From: Lachnospiraceae bacterium
Lineage (GTDB): Bacteria > Bacillota > Clostridia > Lachnospirales > Lachnospiraceae
DNA: 64,000 nt
NCBI GenBank assembly: GCA_014804355.1
Contig: JAAUZY010000060.1
Span: 1 to 64,000 of the forward strand
Direction: 5' to 3'
Notes under the pieces: model-generated
Told to the model about the DNA's origin: nothing
Databases searched by the model: none
What the model saw: the letters and a program-made list of their open reading frames with translations, nothing else
Part shown: positions 52,897 through 61,946 of the stretch, one piece after another
Numbering within the stretch: the first letter of the stretch is position 1
Layout of the letters: each line of letters starts with the position of its first letter
Position numbers and translations under genes: made by a program

Positions 52897-53922
52897 CTAT
52901 TTAATAATAACTTCTCTGCTTCCAGACTCCGTCTCTCCGACGATATACGCCGTCTCGCCGGCTTCCTTCAGCGCGGCAAGCGTCTTGTCCGCATCTGCGG
53001 AATCTACCGCCAGAATCATGCCAAGCCCCATGTTGTAAGTATTGTACATCATCTTTTCATCCAGATTACCGGTCTTTTGTAATAACCGGAAGATGGGAAG
53101 TACCGGATAGCTGTCTTTATGTACCACGGCCGTCACGCCCTCCGGCAGCATTCTCGGAATGTTCTCATAGAAGCCGCCGCCGGTAATGTGGCTGCACCCC
53201 TTGATGGTCACGCCTGCACTGCGTACGGACTGCAGCGCCTTCACATAGATTCTGGTGGGCGTAAGAAGCGCCTCTCCCAGCGTCATATTAAGTTCCTCAT
53301 AATAGGTATCCAGACTCTCTTTCGTCATCTCAAATACTTTGCGTACCAGAGAGAAGCCGTTACTGTGTACACCGGAAGACGCGATACCGATCAGGGTATC
53401 CCCCAGTTCGATCTGCTCGCCTGTGATCAGATCCTTCTCATCCACCACGCCTACTGCAAAACCGGCCAGATCATACTCATCCTCCGGCATCAGTCCCGGG
53501 TGTTCCGCCGTCTCGCCGCCGATCAACGCCGCGCCCGCCTGCTTACACCCCTCGGCGACACCGCTGACTATGGACGCGATCTTCTCCGGATAATTCTTGC
53601 CACATGCGATATAGTCTAAGAAAAACAGCGGTTCTCCGCCCGCGCACACCACATCGTTGACACACATCGCCACACAGTCAATTCCCACCGTATCATGCCT
53701 ATCCATAAGAAACGCCAGCTTGATCTTCGTGCCGACGCCGTCCGTCCCCGACAGGAGCACCGGATGCTCCATCTGCTTGATCTTGTCCATGGAGAAAGCT
53801 CCCGAAAAGCCGCCCAGTCCGCCTAACACTTCCGGTCTCATTGTTTCCTTTACGTGTTTCTTCATTAATTCTACCGACCGATAACCGGCTTCGATATCGA
53901 CACCCGCTGTCTTGTAATCCAT
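52897..53922 (-). CDS. purM: Phosphoribosylformylglycinamidine cyclo-ligase PurM
   Basis: 341 aa, standard. ATP-dependent ring closure to AIR. Markers: [15 protein letters not shown] at the start, [40 protein letters not shown] and [15 protein letters not shown]. The gap to purE (53923-54012) contains a copy of the dispersed inverted-end repeat, which could affect coupling with purE. Confidence 0.97.
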   Translation of the reverse strand: MDYKTAGVDIEAGYRSVELMKKHVKETMRPEVLGGLGGFSGAFSMDKIKQMEHPVLLSGTDGVGTKIKLAFLMDRHDTVGIDCVAMCVNDVVCAGGEPLFFLDYIACGKNYPEKIASIVSGVAEGCKQAGAALIGGETAEHPGLMPEDEYDLAGFAVGVVDEKDLITGEQIELGDTLIGIASSGVHSNGFSLVRKVFEMTKESLDTYYEELNMTLGEALLTPTRIYVKALQSVRSAGVTIKGCSHITGGGFYENIPRMLPEGVTAVVHKDSYPVLPIFRLLQKTGNLDEKMMYNTYNMGLGMILAVDSADADKTLAALKEAGETAYIVGETESGSREVIIK

Positions 53923-53943
53923 ACCTTACCTCCATTGTATTTC

Positions 53944-53998
53944 GTAACTGTTCAGAGCCCTGTTCTTCACAGCTACGAAGCTCCTTCTGAACAGTTAC
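53944..53998. repeat. Dispersed inverted-end repeat, copy 2
   Basis: Begins GTAACTGTTCAGAGCCC and matches copy 1 (28398-28430) for 33 bases with one difference. Here the opening GTAACTGTTCAGA is also the perfect reverse complement of TCTGAACAGTTAC at 53986-53998, so the element forms either a short or a long hairpin. It lies between purE and purM. Confidence 0.8.
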
Positions 53999-54012
53999 TG
54001 TATTTCTATAAT

Positions 54013-54522
54013 TTAGTCCGCCATATAATTTCTGTATCCCACTTCCTGCAGCTTCGCGTCTTTCTTCTGCACGCTTGCCTTCAGGCTCTGGGTATAATCT
54101 TTCAGTCTCTGCAGCAGCGCAGGATCGGATGTGGCGAGTATCTTCGCCGCCAGAATACCCGCATTCTGTCCACCGCCGATGGCCACCGTGGCTACCGGTA
54201 TGCCGGAGGGCATCTGCACGATGGAATACAGAGAATCCACCCCTCCCAGATCGGAAGTCTTCATGGGTACGCCGATAACCGGCATCGGAAAGATCGCAGC
54301 GCACATACCGGGCAGGTGTGCCGCCTTACCGGCGCCTGCGATGATCACCTTGAAACCTTTACTCTCCGCACTCTTCGCGTACTCATAGAACACATCCGGT
54401 TCTCTGTGCGCCGATATAATCGACATCTCGTAAGATATGCCGAGATCTTCCAGTAAATCTGCCGCCTTAGCCATAACGGGCATATCGGAATCGCTGCCCA
54501 TCACAATACCTACCTGTGCCAT
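54013..54522 (-). CDS. purE: N5-carboxyaminoimidazole ribonucleotide mutase PurE
   Basis: 169 aa. Class I PurE: VGIVMGSDSDMPVM at the start, SIISAHREPD, and the conserved AGAGKAAHLPGMCA and GVP segments. GGAGGAAATGACAG precedes the ATG. It is the first purine gene of the run. No purine riboswitch is visible in the 102 bases upstream; regulation could be PurR-like but no box is recognisable. Confidence 0.96.
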   Translation of the reverse strand: MAQVGIVMGSDSDMPVMAKAADLLEDLGISYEMSIISAHREPDVFYEYAKSAESKGFKVIIAGAGKAAHLPGMCAAIFPMPVIGVPMKTSDLGGVDSLYSIVQMPSGIPVATVAIGGGQNAGILAAKILATSDPALLQRLKDYTQSLKASVQKKDAKLQEVGYRNYMAD

Positions 54523-54624
54523 CTGTCATTTCCTCCTTAGCTTCCCTACCACAACATCTTGTGGCAACGCGGATTAATACCCATAATCAGTGTACTATTT
54601 TTTCCGTCAGAGCGCAACTATCTT

Positions 54625-56727
54625 TTATAGTATATTCTCCCCAAAAGCACGGTTCAGCTCCTCGCACCCCTCCAGAACGAATTGACCGTCCCGGATAATC
54701 GAAATCGTCTCTCCCGTTTCAGTCAACACTGACAACTCTCCCAGCTCATCATAAGGTATCGTAATATCCGTGTGACACTGGAAATATGCCTTGTTGACAT
54801 CCGTGTCACGTAAAACTGACACTTCGTTATCCTTCGCAACGATCTCCTTTCTGTCCGGATTATACACCCGTACATTCTCCGCATGGGAATAGCAGGTATC
54901 CCCCACTGCAAAATGCGGTCCCGTCTTCTCTGCAATCAGAATCGGCATCTTATCCTCTATCCCGTACTTACGCGCCACCACATAGGCAGTAGTATTGGTA
55001 CCGATGGCAAACTCGCCCAGCGGAAGCGAATCATGGTGAAACAGCACATTATCCTTGATATATTTGCGATTTTCATCCTCCGTCGGGAAATTGGCACAGC
55101 CGTAATCCGTCACCATACCGTCTGTGAACTTCAGCCACATATCCTTATATTCCAGTCCGTTCAGGAAGACTCTTGTCACGTGCAGGGTACCGTCCGTGCC
55201 GGTCAACATCGGGGAAGTGAATACCTCGCCCACCGGAATATTCACATCCGCCACACAGTTCTCGAAATTTGTCTCCTTGTCGGGATCTGCCAGTCTGTGC
55301 AGACGGATCGTCAAATCTGTCCTGTTGTCTCCGCTGCCAATGACTCTCGCAGTCAATCCAAGGTCCAGCGCATCTATGATCTTCTGCTGGATTCCCTGAT
55401 ACAATTTATAATCCAATGTGTTGATGCGAACGATGTCATCGAATATCTCCTCATACCGCTCTCCGATGTCCGGTACCGGGAAGGCGATGATCGTAAAGCT
55501 TCTCTCCTCACCGGGAATATATTCATTCTGCAATGCCCCTGCCTTAACCGCATACTCTACGGAAAGCTTCTGCTGCTTCGGCGTCAGTCTGTATGCCGTC
55601 TTCTTCGTCTGCGGCACGAAAGGCTTCTCACCGAAGATCTCCGCAACCGCGGGACCGCCGAATACTGCCGCCTGTGCCCGATACTGCTCATAGGCATTCT
55701 TCATGCAGTTAAGCTTCCGCTCCGCCAGTTGTTTATCCAGCACAAGTGCCTGATCTTCCCTGTGGTCATAATCAAACTGTTTATTCGGGTTCGCGCCGAA
55801 GAATCCGTTCTTATCTACGCTTCTGCCCTGGAAAATATTTGTGCCCGCGCGATAGATCGTGGTTTGTAGACCGATTTGGTCAAAATTAAGAACAGCCTCT
55901 CGGATCATCCGCTCAAAACCCAGCGCATAGCGGATATTCACCGTTTTCTTGATAGAGATATCCTTATTGCCGACCTGAAATCCGATACGATATCCTTCCG
56001 TATATGTGTCGGCTAACAGCTTCACTCTCTCGGCCGGCATCTCATTCAGATGGGCGGCAGTTTTCAGTTCATTGTCCGTGACATATTCCCCGTAATAATA
56101 GAGATACCGCAGATCAGACAGATCACTCTCCATCACGATGCGATATGCGAAATCCTTGTCCGGGCACAGCATTCCTGCCGTCCGTTCCAGCGATGCCGGT
56201 TCGTAATAATCACTCACATACCAGTACAGAATCTGCTGTAGTGCTTCCTCCTTCGGCATGCCATCCTGTTCCTGCGTCTCACCCTCAAACGCCTGATAGA
56301 CTTCCAGAAGCAGCTCTGCCCGTATCACCATATCAAAGCGATTCTGCTCAAACGCCGCCGGAATCATCCCCCGCAGTTCCGCGTAGAGAAATGAAAACAT
56401 TTTTCCAATCGACTCACCCAGACAATCCACCGCATAATCAGGATTGCCGTAGCTCGCGTCATAATGCTCCGGTAAAATATCGGCATACAATTCCCGGTTG
56501 AACTCCTGCAGTTCTTCCAGACTCATCTGCCGCAGTCTGCCGCTCTCCACGATATTCCATGCACGATCCGCCAGCAGTACAAACTCAGCCATACGACCAA
56601 AATATGCCTGTTCTTTTTCCTCATAGATTGACTCATTCGGTATTTCCCTGATCCGTTCCATTGCCAGCGCATACCGCTCCCTTTCCAGATCGTCTCTGTC
56701 CGCTTCCGAAATATAAATGTCTTCCAT
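54625..56727 (-). CDS. M29 family aminopeptidase with long N-terminal extension
   Basis: 700 aa, against about 410 for AmpS/AmpT-type M29 enzymes. The C-terminal 400 residues carry the family pattern: VADVNIPVGEVFTSPML with a metal-binding Glu, LPLGEFAIGTNTTAY, GPHFAVGDTCYSHAEN and CHTDITI, expected to hold two metal ions and release N-terminal residues. The first 290 residues are helical and unlike standard M29, possibly an oligomerisation or substrate-gating domain. It is preceded by the small membrane protein gene (22 bases away) and so may be the last gene of the pyr-region transcript. Confidence 0.88.
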   Translation of the reverse strand: MEDIYISEADRDDLERERYALAMERIREIPNESIYEEKEQAYFGRMAEFVLLADRAWNIVESGRLRQMSLEELQEFNRELYADILPEHYDASYGNPDYAVDCLGESIGKMFSFLYAELRGMIPAAFEQNRFDMVIRAELLLEVYQAFEGETQEQDGMPKEEALQQILYWYVSDYYEPASLERTAGMLCPDKDFAYRIVMESDLSDLRYLYYYGEYVTDNELKTAAHLNEMPAERVKLLADTYTEGYRIGFQVGNKDISIKKTVNIRYALGFERMIREAVLNFDQIGLQTTIYRAGTNIFQGRSVDKNGFFGANPNKQFDYDHREDQALVLDKQLAERKLNCMKNAYEQYRAQAAVFGGPAVAEIFGEKPFVPQTKKTAYRLTPKQQKLSVEYAVKAGALQNEYIPGEERSFTIIAFPVPDIGERYEEIFDDIVRINTLDYKLYQGIQQKIIDALDLGLTARVIGSGDNRTDLTIRLHRLADPDKETNFENCVADVNIPVGEVFTSPMLTGTDGTLHVTRVFLNGLEYKDMWLKFTDGMVTDYGCANFPTEDENRKYIKDNVLFHHDSLPLGEFAIGTNTTAYVVARKYGIEDKMPILIAEKTGPHFAVGDTCYSHAENVRVYNPDRKEIVAKDNEVSVLRDTDVNKAYFQCHTDITIPYDELGELSVLTETGETISIIRDGQFVLEGCEELNRAFGENIL

Positions 56728-56748
56728 TACATCATCCTCTTTTCTTTA

Positions 56749-57069
56749 TTATAAATACGCACCGGCATACAGAATCACACTGATCACGACAAGAACAAGC
56801 ACATTGAGCGTGATACCCAGATAAGCAAAAAGATAGAATTTATCCTTCTCCGTCTTGGCAAGCACTCCCAGCAGGATCCCCACAAAGGCAAAGATCATGA
56901 CTAACATCGCCGCCGCGCCGTACTGTCTGGGAATATTCCCCGCCTTAAGATAGCTCATGACAATGGCATAAGCCAGCGTTATAAGCGAGATCACTCCCAG
57001 AATCGTGGACATGATCCCCTTCTGTGTATGCTGTTTGTTTGTAAACATGTAACTGTTTTTCTTTGACAT
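56749..57069 (-). CDS. Small four-helix membrane protein
   Basis: 106 aa. N-terminal cytoplasmic KKNSYMFTNKQHTQKG, then three to four membrane helices (IMSTILGVISLITLAYAIVM; AAMLVMIFAFVGILLGVLA; FYLFAYLGITLNVLVLVVISVIL). Conserved type in Lachnospiraceae; possibly the group named DUF6142, from memory and uncertain. No catalytic motif. Lies between the 50-aa membrane protein and the aminopeptidase genes. The 121-base gap upstream (57070-57190) shows nothing recognisable. Confidence 0.7.
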   Translation of the reverse strand: MSKKNSYMFTNKQHTQKGIMSTILGVISLITLAYAIVMSYLKAGNIPRQYGAAAMLVMIFAFVGILLGVLAKTEKDKFYLFAYLGITLNVLVLVVISVILYAGAYL

Positions 57070-57190
57070 AATTACCCCTTACACCCATCTGTCCGCCGCT
57101 CTTATGGAAATACATCCACAGCGCTTAGAAAGATGGAAATGGGTATCTTCGTCCGTCCCGAAAACACCCATTTGTCCTTAGTTCTTCTTT

Positions 57191-57343
57191 TCAGAATAAG
57201 ATCTTGCTTCGTCCTGCCAAAAGCTTGGCGCCGCTGATGATCAGGAGTACTCCGCTTGCCACGCCGACCACCAATGAAACTACACCGACTGCAATGTTGA
57301 GCGCGCCGGAACCGCCCATCGTCTTATAGGTTCTCTCTTCCAT
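57191..57343 (-). CDS. 50-aa single-helix membrane protein (below ORF-track cutoff)
   Basis: MEERTYKTMGGSGALNIAVG at the start, then one hydrophobic helix of about 28 residues (LNIAVGVVSLVVGVASGVLLII), and a basic end (GRSKILF). GGAGGAAAAT lies directly before the ATG at 57343, and the frame ends at TGA 57193. It is 26 bases after pyrE on the same strand. The strong ribosome site and clean helix support a real gene. Function unknown. Confidence 0.75.
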   Translation of the reverse strand: MEERTYKTMGGSGALNIAVGVVSLVVGVASGVLLIISGAKLLAGRSKILF

Positions 57344-57369
57344 ATTTTCCTCCATTTCGAAACGCTGCA

Positions 57370-58050
57370 CTAGGAAATTGCTCCATACTGTTCATAGTAT
57401 ACGTCGATTGCACCTTTTAATGTATCGTCAATATATACGCTGCCTTTGTAAGGCTTATTGTAGAGGAACTCTACCACCTCTTCCATCGTCACGATTGCGT
57501 CCGCATCGAATCCGTACTTCTCACGAATCTCCGCCAGTGCGCTCTTCTCACTGTCCAGCCCGCGCTCCATGCGGTTTAATGAAACCATGAGTCCCTTGAT
57601 CTCTACCTTCGCCTGGCTTGTCAGAATCGGAAAAGTTTCCTCGATGGATTTACCGGAGGTCGTTACATCCTCGATTATCACCACCCGGTCACCGTCCTGC
57701 AGCTTGCTTCCCAGAAGTATGCCTGTGTCTCCGTGATCCTTCACTTCTTTGCGGTTGGAGCAGTAACGGATCTCCTTACCGTACAGCTCGCTGATTGCCA
57801 TCGTAGTCGCTACGGACAGCGGAATTCCCTTATACGCCGGTCCGAACAGTACATCGAAATCCAGCCCATACCTGTCATGAATCGCCCGAGCGTAATATTC
57901 CCCCAGTCTGCGAAGCTGTGTACCCGTCACATAGGCACCCGCATTCATGAAAAAGGGGGACTTCCTACCGCTTTTCAACGTAAAATCTCCGAATTTCAAC
58001 ACCTGGCTGTCCACCATAAATCCAATAAATTCCTGCTTATACTGCTCCAT
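57370..58050 (-). CDS. pyrE: Orotate phosphoribosyltransferase PyrE
   Basis: 226 aa. Converts orotate and PRPP to OMP. Motifs: SGRKSPFFMNAG near the start, DVLFGPAYKGIPLSV, KEVKDHGDTG loop and the PRPP-binding VVIIEDVTTSGKSIEE. Starts 14 bases after pyrF; the two catalyse the last steps of UMP synthesis. Complete. Confidence 0.97.
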   Translation of the reverse strand: MEQYKQEFIGFMVDSQVLKFGDFTLKSGRKSPFFMNAGAYVTGTQLRRLGEYYARAIHDRYGLDFDVLFGPAYKGIPLSVATTMAISELYGKEIRYCSNRKEVKDHGDTGILLGSKLQDGDRVVIIEDVTTSGKSIEETFPILTSQAKVEIKGLMVSLNRMERGLDSEKSALAEIREKYGFDADAIVTMEEVVEFLYNKPYKGSVYIDDTLKGAIDVYYEQYGAIS

Positions 58051-58064
58051 TTTTACCCCCGTTC

Positions 58065-59027
58065 TTACGCTCTGCCTGCCAGTGCCTGAGCGATATCCTC
58101 TTTCATGGCGAGCACCGCCGCTCTGGACGCGTCCGCAAAATTCTCCGCACCGTACTTTGCATACTGCTCCTGCTGATATGCCGCGATAATGCCACGGGAA
58201 GAGTTGACGATAGCTCCCAGCCCGTCCCGGTCAAAGAAATGCACCAGATCCGCGCCTTTTCCGCCCTGTGCACCGTATCCCGGCACAAGAATATAGGCCT
58301 TCGGCATGATATCCCGCAGAATCCTGCCCTGCTCCGGATAGGTCGCTCCCACAACAGCGCCGATGTAACTGTAAGATTCACCCATACATTCCGCGCCCCA
58401 TGCAGCCACCTGCTCTCCCACGATCTCATAGACCGGTCTGTCCGTGCCCTGTCCGCCGTCTTCTGCCGCTTCGGTCCGCACCACTCTATCCTGCAGTTCT
58501 CCGCTGCTGGGGTTGGATGTCTTAACCAGCACGAAAATGCCTTTCTTTTCCTCCTGACATACCTTGATAAAAGGTCTGACCCCGTCAGAACCCAGATAGG
58601 GATTCACGGTCACAAAATCCTCATCAAATCCCCTGCACATGGTACTGCCTACCTTAACCTGTCCCAGATGTCCTACCGCATATGCTTCCGAGGTAGAACC
58701 AATATCGCCGCGCTTGATATCGCCGATCACCACCAGATCCTTCTGCTTACAGTAATCGACCGTCTTCTGAAAAGCGATCAAGCCCTCGATACCGAACTGC
58801 TCATACATGGCAATCTGCGGTTTCACAGCCGGAATCAGGTCATATATGCTGTCAACGATCACTTTATTGTACTGCCAGATCGCCTCCGCGGCACCTTTCA
58901 TCGTCTCACCGTACTCCGCATACGCCTTCTTCTGTATATGTTCCGGCACAAACTTCATGGTAGGGTCCAGCCCTACCACGATCGGTGCCTCTGTCTTTTT
59001 GATTTTATCCACTAATTTATTGATCAT
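58065..59027 (-). CDS. pyrF: Orotidine 5'-phosphate decarboxylase PyrF (group 2)
   Basis: 320 aa from ATG 59027 (MINKLVDKIKK), which overlaps the NUDIX-like stop as ATGA; the track start at 59108 lies inside that gene. Group 2 type, longer than the 230-aa Bacillus form: VVGLDPTMKFVPEHI, QIAMYEQFGIEG, the catalytic VVIGDIKRGDIGST, and VPGYGAQGGKGAD. Operon partner of pyrE. Confidence 0.96.
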   Translation of the reverse strand: MINKLVDKIKKTEAPIVVGLDPTMKFVPEHIQKKAYAEYGETMKGAAEAIWQYNKVIVDSIYDLIPAVKPQIAMYEQFGIEGLIAFQKTVDYCKQKDLVVIGDIKRGDIGSTSEAYAVGHLGQVKVGSTMCRGFDEDFVTVNPYLGSDGVRPFIKVCQEEKKGIFVLVKTSNPSSGELQDRVVRTEAAEDGGQGTDRPVYEIVGEQVAAWGAECMGESYSYIGAVVGATYPEQGRILRDIMPKAYILVPGYGAQGGKGADLVHFFDRDGLGAIVNSSRGIIAAYQQEQYAKYGAENFADASRAAVLAMKEDIAQALAGRA

Positions 59028-59434
59028 AAAGTTTTTCCTTCCAGATCCTGCAATACATACTGATTCTCGATATAGAGCGGAAACTCTTCCTTGGTCACCC
59101 ATGTCCACTCGCCATAATCTTCGGTAAGTATGATATTGGTCTCATCCTCCTCTTTGATCGAACACAGATATGCTATGCCCACACACTGGGTATCACCCAG
59201 CATACTCGACCATGTATACTCTATCCTTTCAATCGTTCCTTCCACCGATAAAAGTTCTTTGACCGCACGAATTACCGTATCATCCGGCGCCTCTCCGTGC
59301 TGTACCTCCGCATCGATAAATTCCCAGACAAACGGCTCTGGGATACGGTCATCCACCCATCTCTTAATCAAAAGATACCTGTTATCCTTCTTAATAATTC
59401 CTTTCACACGTACGAAAGTATTCCTATTCTCCAT
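59024..59434 (-). CDS. NUDIX-like protein with altered Nudix box
   Basis: 136 aa. The overall fold order matches NUDIX (RVKGIIKKDNRYLLIKRWVD, WEFIDAEVQHGE, AYLCSI, EWTWVTKEEF). The Nudix box should read G-x5-E-x7-R-E-U-x-E-E-x-G-U; here it runs GEAPDDTVIRAVKELLSVEG, with Ala where the first catalytic Glu belongs and Leu for one of the EE pair. It is probably inactive as a standard hydrolase or uses other residues. Coupled to pyrF by an ATGA overlap, suggesting a sensing or house-cleaning role in pyrimidine metabolism. Confidence 0.75.
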   Translation of the reverse strand: MENRNTFVRVKGIIKKDNRYLLIKRWVDDRIPEPFVWEFIDAEVQHGEAPDDTVIRAVKELLSVEGTIERIEYTWSSMLGDTQCVGIAYLCSIKEEDETNIILTEDYGEWTWVTKEEFPLYIENQYVLQDLEGKTL

Positions 59435-59517
59435 TCAGTCACCATACCTTCCTATTTATTACACAGCTTCTGTATTCTCTTCCAAATAGTACCATTGCCC
59501 TTATTGCCTTGTCAATC

Positions 59518-60621
59518 TTATCTCGTCTGTAAAAACTCATATTCCCGTTTTGCCGTTGTATCGTCAGGATACGACCGCAGATAACTGTTCATCAGCGCCG
59601 CCGCCGTCTTATAATCCCGCATGTATTCGTAGGTGACGATCTCATTGAACTTAAGTGTCTGCAGCATACCGTTATCTTCGATATTCATCGCCGCCTGAAA
59701 AGCCTCAAGCGCCGCTTCATATTCACCCATCTGCATTCTGCACAGCCCAAGCTGGTTATAGATTTCCGCCTTGCTCTGGTCATTCTCCGTATAACCGGCA
59801 TAAATACTGGAGGCATAATTATAATCCCCAAGCGCCTCATAGGTTCTGCCCAGATAAAGCGCCGCTCCGTAATCCGTCTCCGTCTTCAGATTCGTCAGCC
59901 GGTTGCGCGCGTTCTCATAATCTCCCATATAATAGCAGATACGCCCCATATCGTAATCGGAGATCGACTTCTCATTCTCCGACAGAGCGTTTTGCAGATA
60001 AGTAAGTCCCGCGTCTTTATACCCATACTCCTCAAGCGCCATGTAGATGCGGATCATCTGGTCATAGTTCTTGCCGTCCAGAGCAACCGCCTCGTCAAAA
60101 TCCGCCTGTGCTCCCTCGAAATCATCCAACGACAGCTTCACGCAGCCCCGCAGATAAAACGCATCCTTTTCTCTGGGACGCAGCGCTAAGATCGCACTGT
60201 AAGCGTCGATCGCGTCCTGCGCCTGCCCGTTCTTATAATAGGCCGTAGCAAGATAATAGTTAATGTCGAAATCCACATCTCCTACCATACCGCTGCCGGC
60301 ATGAAGCGCCGCCTCCAAATAAACAATGGCATCCTCATACTGCGTCAGCCCCATATAGGCAAGCCCCATGCCGCGGTATATAAGCCGCTCGTCCTCACCC
60401 TGTTCCTGTCCGTTCTTAAAACAGTTCAGCGCCTCGTTATATTCCAGCGCCTCCACCGCCTCCATACCCTGCTTCGTATAACTGACCTGCTCCCCGCCGC
60501 ACCCGCTAAGCAGTATCCCCGCCAGCACACACACCGGTATCAATCGTATTCTTCGTAACAATCCGGCCATCGGCCGCCACGTCACGCTATTGTTTTTCTC
60601 ATCTCTATCATTCGTTCTCAT
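59518..60621 (-). CDS. TPR-repeat lipoprotein
   Basis: 367 aa if started at ATG 60621 (MRTNDRDEKNN); starts at 60687 and 60570 (MAGLLRRIRL) are also possible and none has a strong ribosome site. A lipoprotein signal (LIPVCVLAGILLSGC) is followed by about nine tetratricopeptide repeats (YNEALNCFKNGQEQGEDERLIYRGMG, YEDAIVYLEAALHAG, QDAIDAYSAILALRPREKDAFYLRG...). TPR stacks bind other proteins outside the membrane; no partner is indicated. First gene of the pyr-region run, 83 bases before the NUDIX-like gene. Confidence 0.8.
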   Translation of the reverse strand: MRTNDRDEKNNSVTWRPMAGLLRRIRLIPVCVLAGILLSGCGGEQVSYTKQGMEAVEALEYNEALNCFKNGQEQGEDERLIYRGMGLAYMGLTQYEDAIVYLEAALHAGSGMVGDVDFDINYYLATAYYKNGQAQDAIDAYSAILALRPREKDAFYLRGCVKLSLDDFEGAQADFDEAVALDGKNYDQMIRIYMALEEYGYKDAGLTYLQNALSENEKSISDYDMGRICYYMGDYENARNRLTNLKTETDYGAALYLGRTYEALGDYNYASSIYAGYTENDQSKAEIYNQLGLCRMQMGEYEAALEAFQAAMNIEDNGMLQTLKFNEIVTYEYMRDYKTAAALMNSYLRSYPDDTTAKREYEFLQTR

Positions 60622-60720
60622 GTTCACCGTATCTGTCGTTATCCTACTTTCTCCGTAGTCATCTGTTCTTATATTATGATACCACACCGCCCGTCTAAAT
60701 CCAAGTAAAGATTCCCTCTG

Positions 60721-61476
60721 CTACCGCAGATTCCCACACACCAGATCCTTCATAATCCCGAAGAACTCCCGCACCATGTTATTCAGCTGAAAATACACAT
60801 TAGATCGCGCCGATATGCCGCATACATCCTGAAATCCTGCCGCCTTTGCCAGATGCACTCCCCGAAATACATGAAAATTGTTCGTGACGATGCCCACGCT
60901 TACATCCGTCCGCCCGATCAGCGCCTTGCTGTATGCGATATTTTCCGAAGTGTCCGTGGAACGGTCTTCCATCAGGATGCGCTCCGGCGCGATCCCCTTG
61001 TCCGTGAGATACCGGTACATTCCCTCTGCTTCGGTGCAGGGCTCGTTGCTGCCCTGTCCGCCCGACACGACACAAATCGTCCCTTCATTCTCCGTCAGAT
61101 AATCATAAGCCGCGTCCAGCCGGAACTTAAGCACCGCGCTCGGTCCGGCCGGCTTCATCTGCGCGCCCAGCACGATAATATAGTCCAGATCCGCCTTACC
61201 CTTATCATGAAATCTGCTTATAATACATCCTTCTACGATGACAAACAGCACAGCGCCAATAAGCACTGCTGCCAGAAATATCCTCCGGAATATAAGCGGA
61301 ATCTTATCCCATATATTAAAATGCAGCAAAAGCGCAATTCCAAGCAAACACACGCCGCCAAGCGCCCATATCAGATAAAACCTGCTGCCTGACTTGATCC
61401 GAAAGACGACCACACAGTATCCCAGACAAAACAACGCCGCCACAACACATGCAATACTCATGATTTTCTTACCCAT
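60721..61476 (-). CDS. YdcF/ElyC family membrane protein (DUF218)
   Basis: 251 aa. Four membrane helices in the first 100 residues, then the extracellular DUF218 domain: DYIIVLGAQMKPAGPSAVLKFRLDAAYDYL, VVSGGQGSNEPCTEAEGMYRYL, ILMEDRSTDTSENIAYSKALIG and GIVTNNFHVFRG. ElyC/SanA relatives act in envelope polysaccharide handling. GGAG and AGAGG precede the ATG. About 30 bases after an inverted repeat (AAATCTTAA/TTAAGATTT, 61544-61577). Confidence 0.85.
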   Translation of the reverse strand: MGKKIMSIACVVAALFCLGYCVVVFRIKSGSRFYLIWALGGVCLLGIALLLHFNIWDKIPLIFRRIFLAAVLIGAVLFVIVEGCIISRFHDKGKADLDYIIVLGAQMKPAGPSAVLKFRLDAAYDYLTENEGTICVVSGGQGSNEPCTEAEGMYRYLTDKGIAPERILMEDRSTDTSENIAYSKALIGRTDVSVGIVTNNFHVFRGVHLAKAAGFQDVCGISARSNVYFQLNNMVREFFGIMKDLVCGNLR

Positions 61477-61617
61477 CCTCTACTCCGTTCCGTATATTCC
61501 CGTATAATTAACATTAGTCACCTCATCTCATCATACCGTGCAAATCTTAAATCCCCCAACGTTAATTCTTAAGATTTCATTATCTTTCGGGTATCAAAAT
61601 GCCTCTAAACCCTCACA

Positions 61618-61843
61618 GGCAGATTGCGCAAAATGTTCTCTTGTGTCTTGCGCAGTCATATGAGATTTTCTTAATATTCCGTTCAGTATCCAGAAATTTC
61701 GGGACACGGATGTCCCGAAAAGCCCGCCATGAGCCCGGATGGCGAATGAAGGGCGGTTTCGTCCGTCGTCACAGCCTAACCGGAATATTTTAGAAAATCC
61801 ATATGCCGAAGCCGACACAAGAGAACATTTTGCGCAATCTGCC
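61618..61843. mobile_element. 226-bp foldback (MITE-like) or structured RNA element
   Basis: The two ends are perfect 30-bp inverted repeats beginning GGCAGATTGCGCAAAATG; similarity of the arms continues imperfectly to about 70 bases (…CATATG..ATTTTCT.AATATTCCG). The centre has its own hairpins, TTCGGGACA/TGTCCCGAA (61696-61717) and CGCCAT/ATGGCG. No transposase frame inside. No target-site duplication is obvious. The two ORF-track frames here share the string DTREHFAQSA only because of the repeat. Confidence 0.7.
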
Positions 61844-61946
61844 CTCCCCGCGTTTATATCAATCACCTTCTACCACCCAATCCATTTTAAGAAAAAAGGA
61901 GCCCACCCCCGGCAGACCCCTCATACCACAACATTATGTTTCTATT

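Noticed and set aside
54523-54624. Purine riboswitch upstream of purE
   Set aside because: The conserved loop sequences of the guanine/adenine aptamer are absent from this gap.
54883-55869. Long plus-strand frame of 328 aa
   Set aside because: Shadow of the M29 aminopeptidase gene; Cys/Arg/His-rich composition, no ribosome site, no domain.
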